A DNA stretch of 64,000 bases from Capsulimonadaceae bacterium (GTDB lineage Bacteria; Armatimonadota; Armatimonadia; Armatimonadales; Capsulimonadaceae), in assembly GCA_031292625.1 (NCBI GenBank), contig JARLGU010000053.1:62001-126000 (forward strand), read 5' to 3'. The notes under the pieces are model-generated. The model saw only the letters and a list, made by a program, of their open reading frames with translations, made no database searches and was not told where the DNA came from. The number at the start of each line of letters is the position of its first letter. Positions within the stretch are counted from its first letter, which is position 1. Made by a program: the position numbers and the translations under genes. Of the stretch, positions 1 through 7,158 are shown one piece after another.

Positions 1-637
1 TGCTCTGCGAGGGATAACTATTGATGTATACGTTATCGTATCCCGTTATCACTGGAATCGTGGTTGAGCCCTCGTCCAACGTGACGGGAATATACAACGT
101 ATAGTTGCCGTTGTCGTTGGTGTACGCAGACCAGTACAATCCGGTGTTCACCGAAGTGTCGGCCGTTACGAACCGGACCTCATAATTTTGCGCGGCGCTT
201 CCGTTGTTCTGCAGAACCGTGCCGATGACCGTATCGAACGGAGGCAGTGAAACGTTCACGGTCACGTAATCCTGGTTAACCGAAAGCGATGCATCATACC
301 AAACGTTGCCAGAAGGATCGGCGACGGAAAGCTTGTCGTGATTCGTGAGCACGCTCGTTGGCAGCGATATCGAATATTGACCTGCAGAGTTCGTAGCTGT
401 TTCGTACCGCGATGTTTGCGCCACATCGAACCCAACCGACCAGTTCGACACCGGGGATCCGCTGCTCGTAACGATAGTCCCGGCAACGGTTACGTACGAT
501 GCGCCCGAACCTCCTGAGTTACCGTTATCTCCTCCACCGCCGCATCCCGCTACAAAAATGACGGCCACGGCGCTCAAAACCGCGATGACCTTGTCGCCAT
601 GGATCCGCGACCAAAAGTTGTTTTGAATTGTTGACAT
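1..637 (-). CDS. Exported lipoprotein with Ig-like / carboxypeptidase-regulatory-like repeats (C-terminus outside window)
   Basis: Reading on the minus strand from an ATG at 637, an open frame runs without stop to base 1, so about 212 residues are visible and the C-terminus is missing. Residues 16-32 are a hydrophobic signal segment ending in the lipobox VAGC, followed by a Gly/Asp/Asn/Ser-rich linker, so a lipid-anchored protein is expected. After the linker come at least two beta-sandwich-like modules of the type 'VAGTIV.SSGSPVSNWSV...TNSAGQYSISLP', which resemble carboxypeptidase-regulatory or Ig-like folds. An AGGT sequence lies about 7 bases before the ATG. The exact binding function is not recognisable; a surface or periplasmic structural role is inferred from composition. 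It resembles, in module type only, the repeats of the giant proteins in the centre of the window. Confidence 0.75.
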   Translation of the reverse strand, partial: MSTIQNNFWSRIHGDKVIAVLSAVAVIFVAGCGGGGDNGNSGGSGASYVTVAGTIVTSSGSPVSNWSVGFDVAQTSRYETATNSAGQYSISLPTSVLTNHDKLSVADPSGNVWYDASLSVNQDYVTVNVSLPPFDTVIGTVLQNNGSAAQNYEVRFVTADTSVNTGLYWSAYTNDNGNYTLYIPVTLDEGSTTIPVITGYDNVYINSYPSQS

Positions 638-935
638 GTTTTACCTGCCTGCTGAGAGCGCTCCCATTTAAACCGCCGGCACGCGAAAACGAATACCGGC
701 ATCGATCGACATCGTTGGATCCTCGCTGGAAGATGTTCTTCTCGTTACGGCTCGTTGCCGCGAGATCGCACGCCTCTTGTGAGGGCCTCTTCGCCGCAAT
801 GCCAACGCCTGTAACGTAACGCGCCGTCCGAACGTGTCATCCGCGCCCATTATGACACGAAAGATGATATTTTTTTATAATACATGGCAATTAATCGCGT
901 TGCCGGCGAGCTTGCTCGCGGCGAATCGAAGGAAG
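638..935. other. Gene-free stretch between the lipoprotein and the DUF5131 gene
   Basis: No convincing reading frame is present. The stretch has an AT-rich patch around 862-895 (a run of seven T and TATAAT on the plus strand) just downstream of the DUF5131 stop. A short perfect inverted repeat GCGAGC/GCTCGC lies near 908-921. No clear promoter for the lipoprotein gene could be assigned. Confidence 0.4.
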
Positions 936-1673
936 TCAAGGAGCGTCGAACAGCGCAAGCTGCCGATCTTGTGGGACGCGCGCGCGGGATGGCTCTCGAT
1001 GCTGCCTGCGATCGAAGCTGCCGCCCTTGAAGGAGCAGCGGACACCTGCCTCGTCGCATTGGCGGCGAATGCTGTCTGCCCATTCCTGTTTCATTGGGCG
1101 AGCATACGGACCGGACTCCGCGCCGCCAAAGATCCAGTCGATGCCGAGGAGCGGGAGGTCATCGATGGGACCAATGAGCGGTTCGACACTTAGGAAACGC
1201 TCATGCGCCGGCACAGCCGTTAGGATTGCGACGCGCCCGACCACGCGCGAATCTTCGACGGTGGTCCCTAACGCGACGTTGGGGTAGCCGTTGCCCCAAT
1301 CAGCGGGCAAACTGTCCGCGATCCGCTGCGGCCGCTTCGTCAGCAACATCCAATCCAAATAAGGCGTCACCCGGATAAGACGCCAAAGGCGCTCCAGCTG
1401 GCCTTCCGGCGCTTCCAGATCGAAGACGTCCGCCATCGACGCGCAAAAGACCTGGTGGCGGATGCCCAGCAACCTGGCGTCACTGTTCCAACGCAACGGC
1501 TTTCGCCAGTTGTCGTCGCTCATCAACCGCCGGGGAGCTTTCGGCCCCCAGAGATCCTGACCGTAGCGGATCGCAAGGGCCTCCGCGTAGCAGTGTTTGC
1601 ATCCCGCCGAAACCTTCGTGCATCCCCACCACGGGTTGAACGTATGAAATGTTCCGTCAACAATCTTGCCCAT
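936..1673 (-). CDS. DUF5131 (phage Gp37/Gp68 family) three-cysteine protein, predicted SOS-regulated
   Basis: The 245-residue product opens with a conserved aromatic stretch, FNPWWGC, and a cysteine cluster C18-x6-C25-x2-C28. This spacing is characteristic of the DUF5131 / Gp37-Gp68 family, often called the three-Cys-motif protein and thought to be related to radical SAM TIM-barrel proteins. Downstream motifs such as 'LLTKRPQRI' and 'FLSVEPLIGPI' also match the family. Length is normal and the ATG start is the only one in the conserved N-terminus. No strong ribosome binding site is seen. The gene stands alone with its own promoter (1688-1716), and a LexA-type box lies between the -35 and -10 elements. 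This suggests damage-inducible expression. The biochemical activity of the family is not established; a link to DNA repair or defence is inference. The usual partner TcmP is not seen nearby. Confidence 0.85.
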   Translation of the reverse strand: MGKIVDGTFHTFNPWWGCTKVSAGCKHCYAEALAIRYGQDLWGPKAPRRLMSDDNWRKPLRWNSDARLLGIRHQVFCASMADVFDLEAPEGQLERLWRLIRVTPYLDWMLLTKRPQRIADSLPADWGNGYPNVALGTTVEDSRVVGRVAILTAVPAHERFLSVEPLIGPIDDLPLLGIDWIFGGAESGPYARPMKQEWADSIRRQCDEAGVRCSFKGGSFDRRQHREPSRARVPQDRQLALFDAP

Positions 1674-1687
1674 TTCGTTACAGGCTT

Positions 1688-1716
1688 ATTCTATCACCAG
1701 AACATTTGTTTGTAAA
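1688..1716 (-). promoter_or_regulatory. Sigma70-type promoter of the DUF5131 gene
   Basis: On the minus strand TTTACA (1711-1716) and TAGAAT (1688-1693) are separated by exactly 17 bases. Each hexamer matches the consensus at 5 of 6 positions. The -10 lies 15 bases above the ATG at 1673, so the leader is very short, which fits the absence of a good ribosome binding site. Confidence 0.65.
1699..1712 (-). promoter_or_regulatory. LexA-type operator inside the DUF5131 promoter
   Basis: The minus strand reads CAAACAAATGTTCT. This matches the three perfect CAAAC-N4-GTTTG boxes of the lexA region (47222-47315) except for the last two bases of the right half. It lies between the -35 and -10 hexamers, a classical position for repression. 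Confidence 0.6.
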
Positions 1717-1788
1717 GCAAGGAAGTGAAAATGCTGTTCGCGAAGAGGCTGAACCTTGCCCTCGCGAAAACCGCCGTCTCCGGCGCAA

Positions 1789-1843
1789 GAAAAACGGCCC
1801 GCCGGTTCGGCAAGCTCACCGCCCTGAGAGCGCCGAAGGGCCG
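1789..1843 (-). terminator. Putative intrinsic terminator after the M48 protease gene
   Basis: Minus-strand CGGCCC (1838-1843) can pair with GGGCCG (1795-1800), enclosing further GC-rich pairing, and the stem is followed directly by a run of five T. It begins 15 bases past the TAG stop of the protease gene. Confidence 0.45.
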
Positions 1844-1857
1844 GCAGCGGAGGGCTC

Positions 1858-3072
1858 CTAGTTCCTGGTGCGCTCCGGGAGCATCGGCGGGATCGGCCAG
1901 AGCTGACTGGGCTTTCCGTACAGTGCGTACTCGGCGCGGGAACGCAGCGTCGGATGGTCCTCAAGCAACGCAATCCACGCGGGCGGGTCTGGTAGCGAAA
2001 GGTTGTCGCGAGAGAGGCCGATGAAGGCGCGGGCCATCGCTGTCCGGTCCCGGCACAACGCGAGGCCGAAAGAATCCGCGCGGTGCTCGATCATCCGCGA
2101 TGCGGCGGCATTGATTGGCGCAGCCGCGATGCCGAGGACGCTTACGACCAACAAGACGGCCGGGATCGCAGTGGGATCGTGCAGCACGCTCGCGCCCCAC
2201 CGTTCGCCCCAGCGGGCAAGCAGGGCAAGGCTCAAAAACCGTATCAAGGGCAGCACAAGAAAGAACGCCGCCGACATCACGACGAAGCCGATCAAGACGT
2301 GGCGTTCCACATAATGGCCAATCTCGTGAGCGACGATCGCGTCGAGTTGGTCTTGCGGCGCCTTGCGAATCAGCGTATCCCAGATAACGATCCGCTTCGT
2401 CGAGCCGAGACCGGTGACGTACGCGTTCGTCTCGTTTGTTTGGCGGCTCTTATCGACGACAAAGATCGTCGCGTCCGGAATACCGGCGCGCCTCGCAAGG
2501 CTTTCGATACCCGGACGAAGCGGACTCGTTAACGGCAGCGGCGTAAATTTATTGAACATCGGATCGATTGCGATAGGCGTAACAAACACGAGAAACGCGC
2601 TGAGTACCGTCGCGATAGCGGCAAACACAAGCGGCCAGCGCACCGGCCAGCGGCGCACCGACCAGAGGAACGCGCCTGCAACAACCGCGCCAATCGCCGC
2701 ATCCGTCAGCAGGCCCTTGAGCCGATCGCCAAACCATGCAAGCAAGGGCTGATTCGACAAACCGTAGAGGTGCGGCATCCGGTAATTCGCATACAGCGCA
2801 AGCGGAAAGAAGACAAGCCAGCGGATGCCGCGGTAGACGATCCAGAACAGCGCGCCGGCGACGAATGTCTTGCGACCGCACGTTGTCGCCCAGCGGCCGA
2901 TGCGACGCGAGAGGCCCGAAGCGAGGAGCGCCCACGCGAGCGCCAGGCCGAGCATCTCCGCAACCATGGAAACAGCCGCCATCGTCAGCGTATATCGGGT
3001 CATCGAAGGCGTCGAATGGATCGATGCAAGGATGCGCGCGGCTTCGGCTGGAGCGGCAAGGGGCGGGTCCAT
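1858..3072 (-). CDS. M48 family zinc metalloprotease, Ste24/CAAX-protease-like
   Basis: The 404-residue integral membrane protein carries the zinc motif HEIGH at residues 249-253 and the third ligand Glu329 in 'MIEHRADSFGLAL', with the family's late 'EDHPTLRSRAEYA' motif near 371-383. Five or more hydrophobic segments (about 30-52, 68-95, 124-137, 148-167, 260-287, 303-320) surround the catalytic part, and 'MPHLYGLSNQPLLAWFGD' matches the Ste24-type N-terminal region. This places it with M48A (CAAX prenyl protease-like) rather than the shorter HtpX type. The ATG at 3072 overlaps the TAA of the upstream SRPBCC gene by one base (TAATG), so the two are translationally coupled. The frame continues upstream of this ATG, but that part is only antisense-like overlap with the SRPBCC gene. 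Role: membrane protein or peptide processing; the substrate is unknown. Confidence 0.87.
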   Translation of the reverse strand: MDPPLAAPAEAARILASIHSTPSMTRYTLTMAAVSMVAEMLGLALAWALLASGLSRRIGRWATTCGRKTFVAGALFWIVYRGIRWLVFFPLALYANYRMPHLYGLSNQPLLAWFGDRLKGLLTDAAIGAVVAGAFLWSVRRWPVRWPLVFAAIATVLSAFLVFVTPIAIDPMFNKFTPLPLTSPLRPGIESLARRAGIPDATIFVVDKSRQTNETNAYVTGLGSTKRIVIWDTLIRKAPQDQLDAIVAHEIGHYVERHVLIGFVVMSAAFFLVLPLIRFLSLALLARWGERWGASVLHDPTAIPAVLLVVSVLGIAAAPINAAASRMIEHRADSFGLALCRDRTAMARAFIGLSRDNLSLPDPPAWIALLEDHPTLRSRAEYALYGKPSQLWPIPPMLPERTRN

Positions 3073-3692
3073 TAGCTTCGCTCCTCGCCCCCTCGGTTGC
3101 CCATCCACTTGAGCAACAGTGAGCCCGGCACGACAACACTCAGCCCCACGGTTACGATCATGGCCCACGATGCGCGGACCGACATTGGCGGAGGCGGAGG
3201 CGGCACGGCGTCCCTCTCGGCATCGTTCGACGCCAGGCGGCGACGGATCTCGCGGCTCAGGCTCTCTTCTCCACGCGCCATAATCCACCGGAAGTTCGCA
3301 ACGTAGAGCGGCCAAAACAACAGAGAGGCAAGTTTCGAGGCCAGACTGCCTGGTGCAACATGCGTCTCGATGCTGACGACGACAGCGGCGCCATCCTGCT
3401 GCAGGCGGCACTCGCTGCAATCGGCGGAATTATCGACAAACTCGAACCGCAGGGTCGAAGACGGGGGAAAGGATGCGACGCGAAACCGGCGGCGAACGGT
3501 GTAAGGCATCCAGCCCTTCGCCGTCGCTTCGTATATGTCATCGATGCCCGCTTCACGAACCGGCGCAATCGATCGAAAAAGCGACGGCCACCAGCCGGCC
3601 AGACCGGGCGCATCCAGTAGGATTGCCGACACCAGATCGACCGTCCCGGGCACGCGCCAGCGGGAGACAAAGCTGTTCTCGCGAGAAGGCAT
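3072..3692 (-). CDS. SRPBCC-fold protein with C-terminal membrane anchor
   Basis: This 206-residue protein has the layout of a START/SRPBCC (polyketide cyclase-like) domain in residues 1-135: an N-terminal 'SRWRVPGTVDLVSAILLD' strand-helix, central 'YTVRRRFRV' and a closing long helix ending in ESLSREIRRRL. A Pro6 linker and one transmembrane segment (about 'SWAMIVTVGLSVVVPGSLLL') form the C-terminus, so the lipid- or ligand-binding domain is probably tethered to the membrane. I chose the ATG at 3692, where the domain begins; a GTG at 3731 with GGAAGG some 12 bases upstream would add 13 residues and cannot be excluded. The stop overlaps the start of the M48 protease gene, which suggests joint function at the membrane. 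The ligand is unknown. Confidence 0.75.
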   Translation of the reverse strand: MPSRENSFVSRWRVPGTVDLVSAILLDAPGLAGWWPSLFRSIAPVREAGIDDIYEATAKGWMPYTVRRRFRVASFPPSSTLRFEFVDNSADCSECRLQQDGAAVVVSIETHVAPGSLASKLASLLFWPLYVANFRWIMARGEESLSREIRRRLASNDAERDAVPPPPPPMSVRASWAMIVTVGLSVVVPGSLLLKWMGNRGGEERS

Positions 3693-3785
3693 GATTGATT
3701 CTACCCCACGCTTGCCGCCGGGAGCGGACACATTCTCATGCGCCTTCCGCGCAAAACACTGGCGGCGCCGGAGTCCCTCCGGCGA

Positions 3786-5105
3786 TCAAATCGGCCGGAT
3801 CGTGAAGCGATGCGCGGATGGCTGGGCAAGAACGCGAATGTGGGCAAGGGCGGTATCCATCACCGATTTAACGTGCGCGCGGCGCGCGAGAACCTGGTCG
3901 AACGAATCGCCGTTTGATTCGCCCATCAACTCGATATTGCGCCAGAGGTCGAAGTGGAGATGGTCTACGTAGCGAATCTGGCCGAGGATCTTGTCCGCAC
4001 GCGCGGACATCGGCGTATGCAGCGCCGCAAGGTTGACGCCCTTATTGAGGTCGTCCGCCGAGAACACGCCCGCCGGGATGCCGTCGATCCACAGCCGGTA
4101 CGAACCGGCGCCCAAGCCCTTGACCGTCAATGTGTCGTGATCCAGATCACGCTCAAGATAGGTGGACGCGAGCAGGAACGTAACATCGGGATAGCGCGCC
4201 GGATCCCGATCGAAGGGCCACGGCAATAAGCAGTCGTCCGCCGTAAACGTCACCCCGCTCGCATCGGCGTGGAAACCGCTGACGCGGTTTGCGCCAAGCT
4301 CTGCCCCCGTTGCGCAGTCAAGAGCCACGTCGAACACGGTCGACGGCGCGTGCCATGCCTTCAGCACCGCAGTCGCGATCACGAGATGCCCTGCCTGGCG
4401 CGGATGAACGCGGTCCGGCAGGAGCGACGGCGCTAAGGCGGGGTTATTGCGGTTCGCGGCGCGCAGAAACCACGCGAGCGGCCGGTTGCAATCCGCAAAT
4501 GTCGCCCGGTATTCTCTCGCCAACTCGCCGATGCCCTCGCCGTATTTTTGCAGCACGCCGTTGACGCCGCCCGAAAAGTGCTTTGGACGAGTGTAATCGT
4601 CGTAGGCGGGAGGCGAGATCAGAGTGAGGCGGACGCCGGGCATCGCCTTCGTAAGCGCGTCAAGAATATGCCGATAGCCCACGATGAAACGATCGAATCG
4701 CCCTCGGTCGAAAGGCTTGTCCCCGGCATCGTTAGCGCCGAGGCAGATGACGACGACCGTCGGATGGTAGCCGATAACGTCGCGGTCGAGCCGCGTGTCG
4801 ACGTCGCCCCCCGGACCGCCGTCGACCGTCTCATAGCCCCAGCCGGAGTTGATAAACGAGTAGCGGCAAAGGGGAAAGCGCGTCACGCAGTAGGATTCAA
4901 TGTACTCGGTGAATCGGCGCTGCTCGGTGATACTATCGCCATAGAAGACTACCGTGTCGCCGTCGCGCAAATAGAACGGCGCCGAGGCAGCAGGCGGCTG
5001 AGATGCGGCCAATGCCGCCGAGCCCCAAAACGCCACAATCGCCAGTGTCGCAGCCACCGCATAAGCGCAATGGACACGAGCAGGGAACGCGAAGCGAAAC
5101 AACAC
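3786..5105 (-). CDS. Secreted SGNH/GDSL-family hydrolase
   Basis: The 439-residue product begins with a signal peptide (hydrophobic 13-33, likely cleavage after AALA). Block I GDSIT is at 56-60, the glycine block GG near 98, block III GAND at 123-126 and block V DRVHP at 231-235. These give a catalytic Ser58, oxyanion Asn125 and the Asp231/His234 pair. A family esterase or deacetylase acting on carbohydrate or lipid esters outside the cytoplasm is expected. A C-terminal region of about 190 residues beyond the SGNH core ('VSGFHADASGVTFTADD...') looks like a beta-sandwich, as in rhamnogalacturonan acetylesterase-like proteins that carry accessory modules. Start is GTG at 5105 with GGAG seven bases upstream. 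It lies 61 bases below mqnE and may be cotranscribed, though no functional link is evident. Confidence 0.85.
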   Translation of the reverse strand: MLFRFAFPARVHCAYAVAATLAIVAFWGSAALAASQPPAASAPFYLRDGDTVVFYGDSITEQRRFTEYIESYCVTRFPLCRYSFINSGWGYETVDGGPGGDVDTRLDRDVIGYHPTVVVICLGANDAGDKPFDRGRFDRFIVGYRHILDALTKAMPGVRLTLISPPAYDDYTRPKHFSGGVNGVLQKYGEGIGELAREYRATFADCNRPLAWFLRAANRNNPALAPSLLPDRVHPRQAGHLVIATAVLKAWHAPSTVFDVALDCATGAELGANRVSGFHADASGVTFTADDCLLPWPFDRDPARYPDVTFLLASTYLERDLDHDTLTVKGLGAGSYRLWIDGIPAGVFSADDLNKGVNLAALHTPMSARADKILGQIRYVDHLHFDLWRNIELMGESNGDSFDQVLARRAHVKSVMDTALAHIRVLAQPSAHRFTIRPI

Positions 5106-5166
5106 CCACGATCTCCAATCGATGACCTGCCTGAAGGCACGTCACCTGGCCTCGCGGCGCTTACAA

Positions 5167-6318
5167 TCAGGCGACCGGCAATGCGATCTTCGTCCGTCTG
5201 ACCGGGTCGTCCAGTTCCCGAGGCTTGACTTCATTATACAGGCTATCGCGTTCGATCGGTTCGCGGCCAGCGGTAACAATCAGATCAATCAATTGGCTCC
5301 GGGTCAACACCTGGCGCTTATTGCCAATCTCGTCGTCCTTATACGTGATCTCATATTCGTGAATGGTGCCGTCTAGATCGTCCGCTCCATACCACTGAGC
5401 GACCTGGGAAACCTGAGCCGTGTTCATGATCCAGAACGTCTTGACGTGCTGGAAGTTATCGAGCATCAACCGCGACACCGCGATCGCGCGTAAATCGCCG
5501 TCGCCCGTCGGATGCGGCAAGTCTTCGAGCTTCGTCCCCTCCGGATGAAACGAAAGCGGCGTGAACGTCACGAAGTGCCCCGTCTCGTCCTGCAGTTCCC
5601 GCATGCGCACCAGGTGCTCGATGCGCTCGGGCACCGTCTCGATGTGCCCGTAAAGCATGGTCGCGTATTGCGTCAAGCCAGCCTTCGCCGCCGCCCGGCT
5701 AATCTCCATCCACTGGTCTCCGGAAAGCTTGCGGCCGAACAGCGCCATGTGTACGCGATCGCTCAGGATCTCGATTCCGCCGCCCGGCAGAGAGTCCAAG
5801 CCAGCGTCGATCAGCTCTGCGAGCACCTCATCGAGCGGCTTGCCGGCCTGTCGCCAGATTTCGGCAATCTCGACACACGTGAACGCCTTAATATGGACGC
5901 CAGGCCGCACCTCCTTAACGAGCCGCAGGAGGTCCAGGTAATACTGATAAGGCAACTTCGGATTGATGCCAGCCACCATGTGCACCTCGGTGATCGGAAT
6001 ATCGAGGTATTGCACAAGCCGTTCGCGAACCTGTTCGAGGGAAAGGGTATAGGGATCGGGGCCGCCCTTCTGTGCATAGAACGAGCAAAACTTGCAGCCC
6101 TTGTTGCAGACGTTCGTGTAGTTGATATGCTGATTGCGGACGTAATACGTCTTGCCGCCGTTCTTGCGCTCGCGGACGATATTGGCCATCCAGCCGACAA
6201 CGTTCAAGTCCGGCGCTTGCCACAGCCTGAGCCCATCTTCAAAGGAAAGCCGCTTCCCATCCAGAACCTTATCATACACGTCGGCCAATCCGGCCGCCTC
6301 GACAGCTTGCATTCGCAT
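5167..6318 (-). CDS. mqnE: Aminofutalosine synthase (radical SAM), futalosine menaquinone pathway
   Basis: The 383-residue protein has the radical SAM cluster C71-x3-C75-x2-C78 within 'INYTNVCNKGCKFCSF'. It also has 'GLDSLPGGGIEIL' and 'HVKTFWIMN', and the late pattern 'GADDLDGTIHEYEI', all typical of MqnE. This enzyme joins SAM to 3-(1-carboxyvinyl)oxybenzoate to give 6-amino-6-deoxyfutalosine. The close relative MqnC lacks this combination of late motifs, so MqnE is favoured. The ATG at 6318 was chosen because GGGGGAG lies about 10 bases upstream and family homology starts here; the frame remains open for another 31 residues. A promoter with TTGACG-17-TACACT sits at 6383-6411. No other mqn gene is visible in the window, so the pathway must be dispersed. 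Confidence 0.9.
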   Translation of the reverse strand: MRMQAVEAAGLADVYDKVLDGKRLSFEDGLRLWQAPDLNVVGWMANIVRERKNGGKTYYVRNQHINYTNVCNKGCKFCSFYAQKGGPDPYTLSLEQVRERLVQYLDIPITEVHMVAGINPKLPYQYYLDLLRLVKEVRPGVHIKAFTCVEIAEIWRQAGKPLDEVLAELIDAGLDSLPGGGIEILSDRVHMALFGRKLSGDQWMEISRAAAKAGLTQYATMLYGHIETVPERIEHLVRMRELQDETGHFVTFTPLSFHPEGTKLEDLPHPTGDGDLRAIAVSRLMLDNFQHVKTFWIMNTAQVSQVAQWYGADDLDGTIHEYEITYKDDEIGNKRQVLTRSQLIDLIVTAGREPIERDSLYNEVKPRELDDPVRRTKIALPVA

Positions 6319-6382
6319 TCCGCCACTACTCCCCCCGCCCGCGCGCACAACCTGGCCAAACGCCCATTGCACGAGCGTCCGT

Positions 6383-6411
6383 AGTGTACCAAACACGACG
6401 CGGCGCGTCAA
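6383..6411 (-). promoter_or_regulatory. Sigma70-type promoter of mqnE
   Basis: Minus strand TTGACG (6406-6411), 17-base spacer, TACACT (6383-6388). Transcription would start near 6376, giving a leader of roughly 58 bases with the GGGGGAG ribosome binding site in it. This promoter supports the ATG at 6318 over the longer frame, whose 5' part would lie upstream of the transcript start. Confidence 0.6.
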
Positions 6412-6577
6412 GGTTCCGAGAAGAGATACGCGGGGCGAGAGGGTGGCGCCGGAATTAGGAGCCCTGCGGCCTGGCGGGCCGTCTTTCGCGCGCCGCGAAC
6501 GGCGATCTGCAACATTGCGCCGAAAAGAACTGTGTTGAGCCCTTGCCGTTTCGAGAGGAGGTCTTACGCACGGAGAT

Positions 6578-6604
6578 GCGCCTATCCTACGGTCGAATAG
6601 GCGC
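6578..6604 (-). terminator. Hairpin after the cytosine salvage genes, possible terminator
   Basis: GCGCCTAT (6578-6585) and ATAGGCGC (6597-6604) form an 8-bp perfect stem just past the deaminase stop codon. There is no obvious T-run on the minus strand side, so termination is uncertain. Confidence 0.35.
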
Positions 6605-6618
6605 GTCCCGCACTTCGC

Positions 6619-7083
6619 TTACCCGAACGCCGGAGCCGTCTCGCCTTCGCTGAGCTCGCCGATATCCTCGTTCCAGAGGGTCGGATTTGCGGCGATGAAG
6701 TCGTACATGAGCTTCTTGCACTCGTCCAGGTCCAGGTCGATCACCTCGACGCCATGGGACTCCATAAATGGGCGCGTGCCCGGAAATGTCTCGGACTCGC
6801 CGACGATCACCTTGCGAATGCCGAACTGGACAACCGCGCCAGCGCACAAGTAGCACGGCATCAGCGTCGAATACAAGACCGCATCGCCGTAGTACCCTAC
6901 CCGTCCCGCGTTTCGCAGGCAGTCGATCTCCGCGTGAACGATCGGGTCGCCATCCTGAACGCGTTTGTTGTGTCCGGATCCGAGCAATTTACCGCCCCGC
7001 GCAAGCGCCGATCCGATCGGGATGCCGCCCTCGGCTAATCCCTTGCGCGCCTCATCAATCGCCAGACGCATGAATTCATCCAT
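6619..7083 (-). CDS. Nucleoside/base deaminase, yeast-type cytosine deaminase (Fcy1-like)
   Basis: This 154-residue zinc deaminase has the metal and catalytic motif HAE (His50, Glu52) and P76-C77-x2-C80. The overall pattern is closest to the fungal Fcy1 type of cytosine deaminase rather than to bacterial CodA, which is an amidohydrolase. The same Gly-rich 'GIPIGSALA' lead, 'GHNKRVQDG', 'VVGE'-like 'VIVGESE' and the C-terminal 'W.EDIGE' are all present. The reaction expected is cytosine to uracil. It sits 75 bases after a nucleobase permease of the NCS1 family, which supports a salvage role. Guanine or isoguanine deaminase activity is an alternative within the same fold. Start ATG at 7083. Confidence 0.83.
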   Translation of the reverse strand: MDEFMRLAIDEARKGLAEGGIPIGSALARGGKLLGSGHNKRVQDGDPIVHAEIDCLRNAGRVGYYGDAVLYSTLMPCYLCAGAVVQFGIRKVIVGESETFPGTRPFMESHGVEVIDLDLDECKKLMYDFIAANPTLWNEDIGELSEGETAPAFG

Positions 7084-7158
7084 AGTCTATCTCTTTCCTA
7101 GCTCCTCCCGCCATCTTCAGCGAGAACATTTACATACCTGCGTACCGAGCTATTCCCA

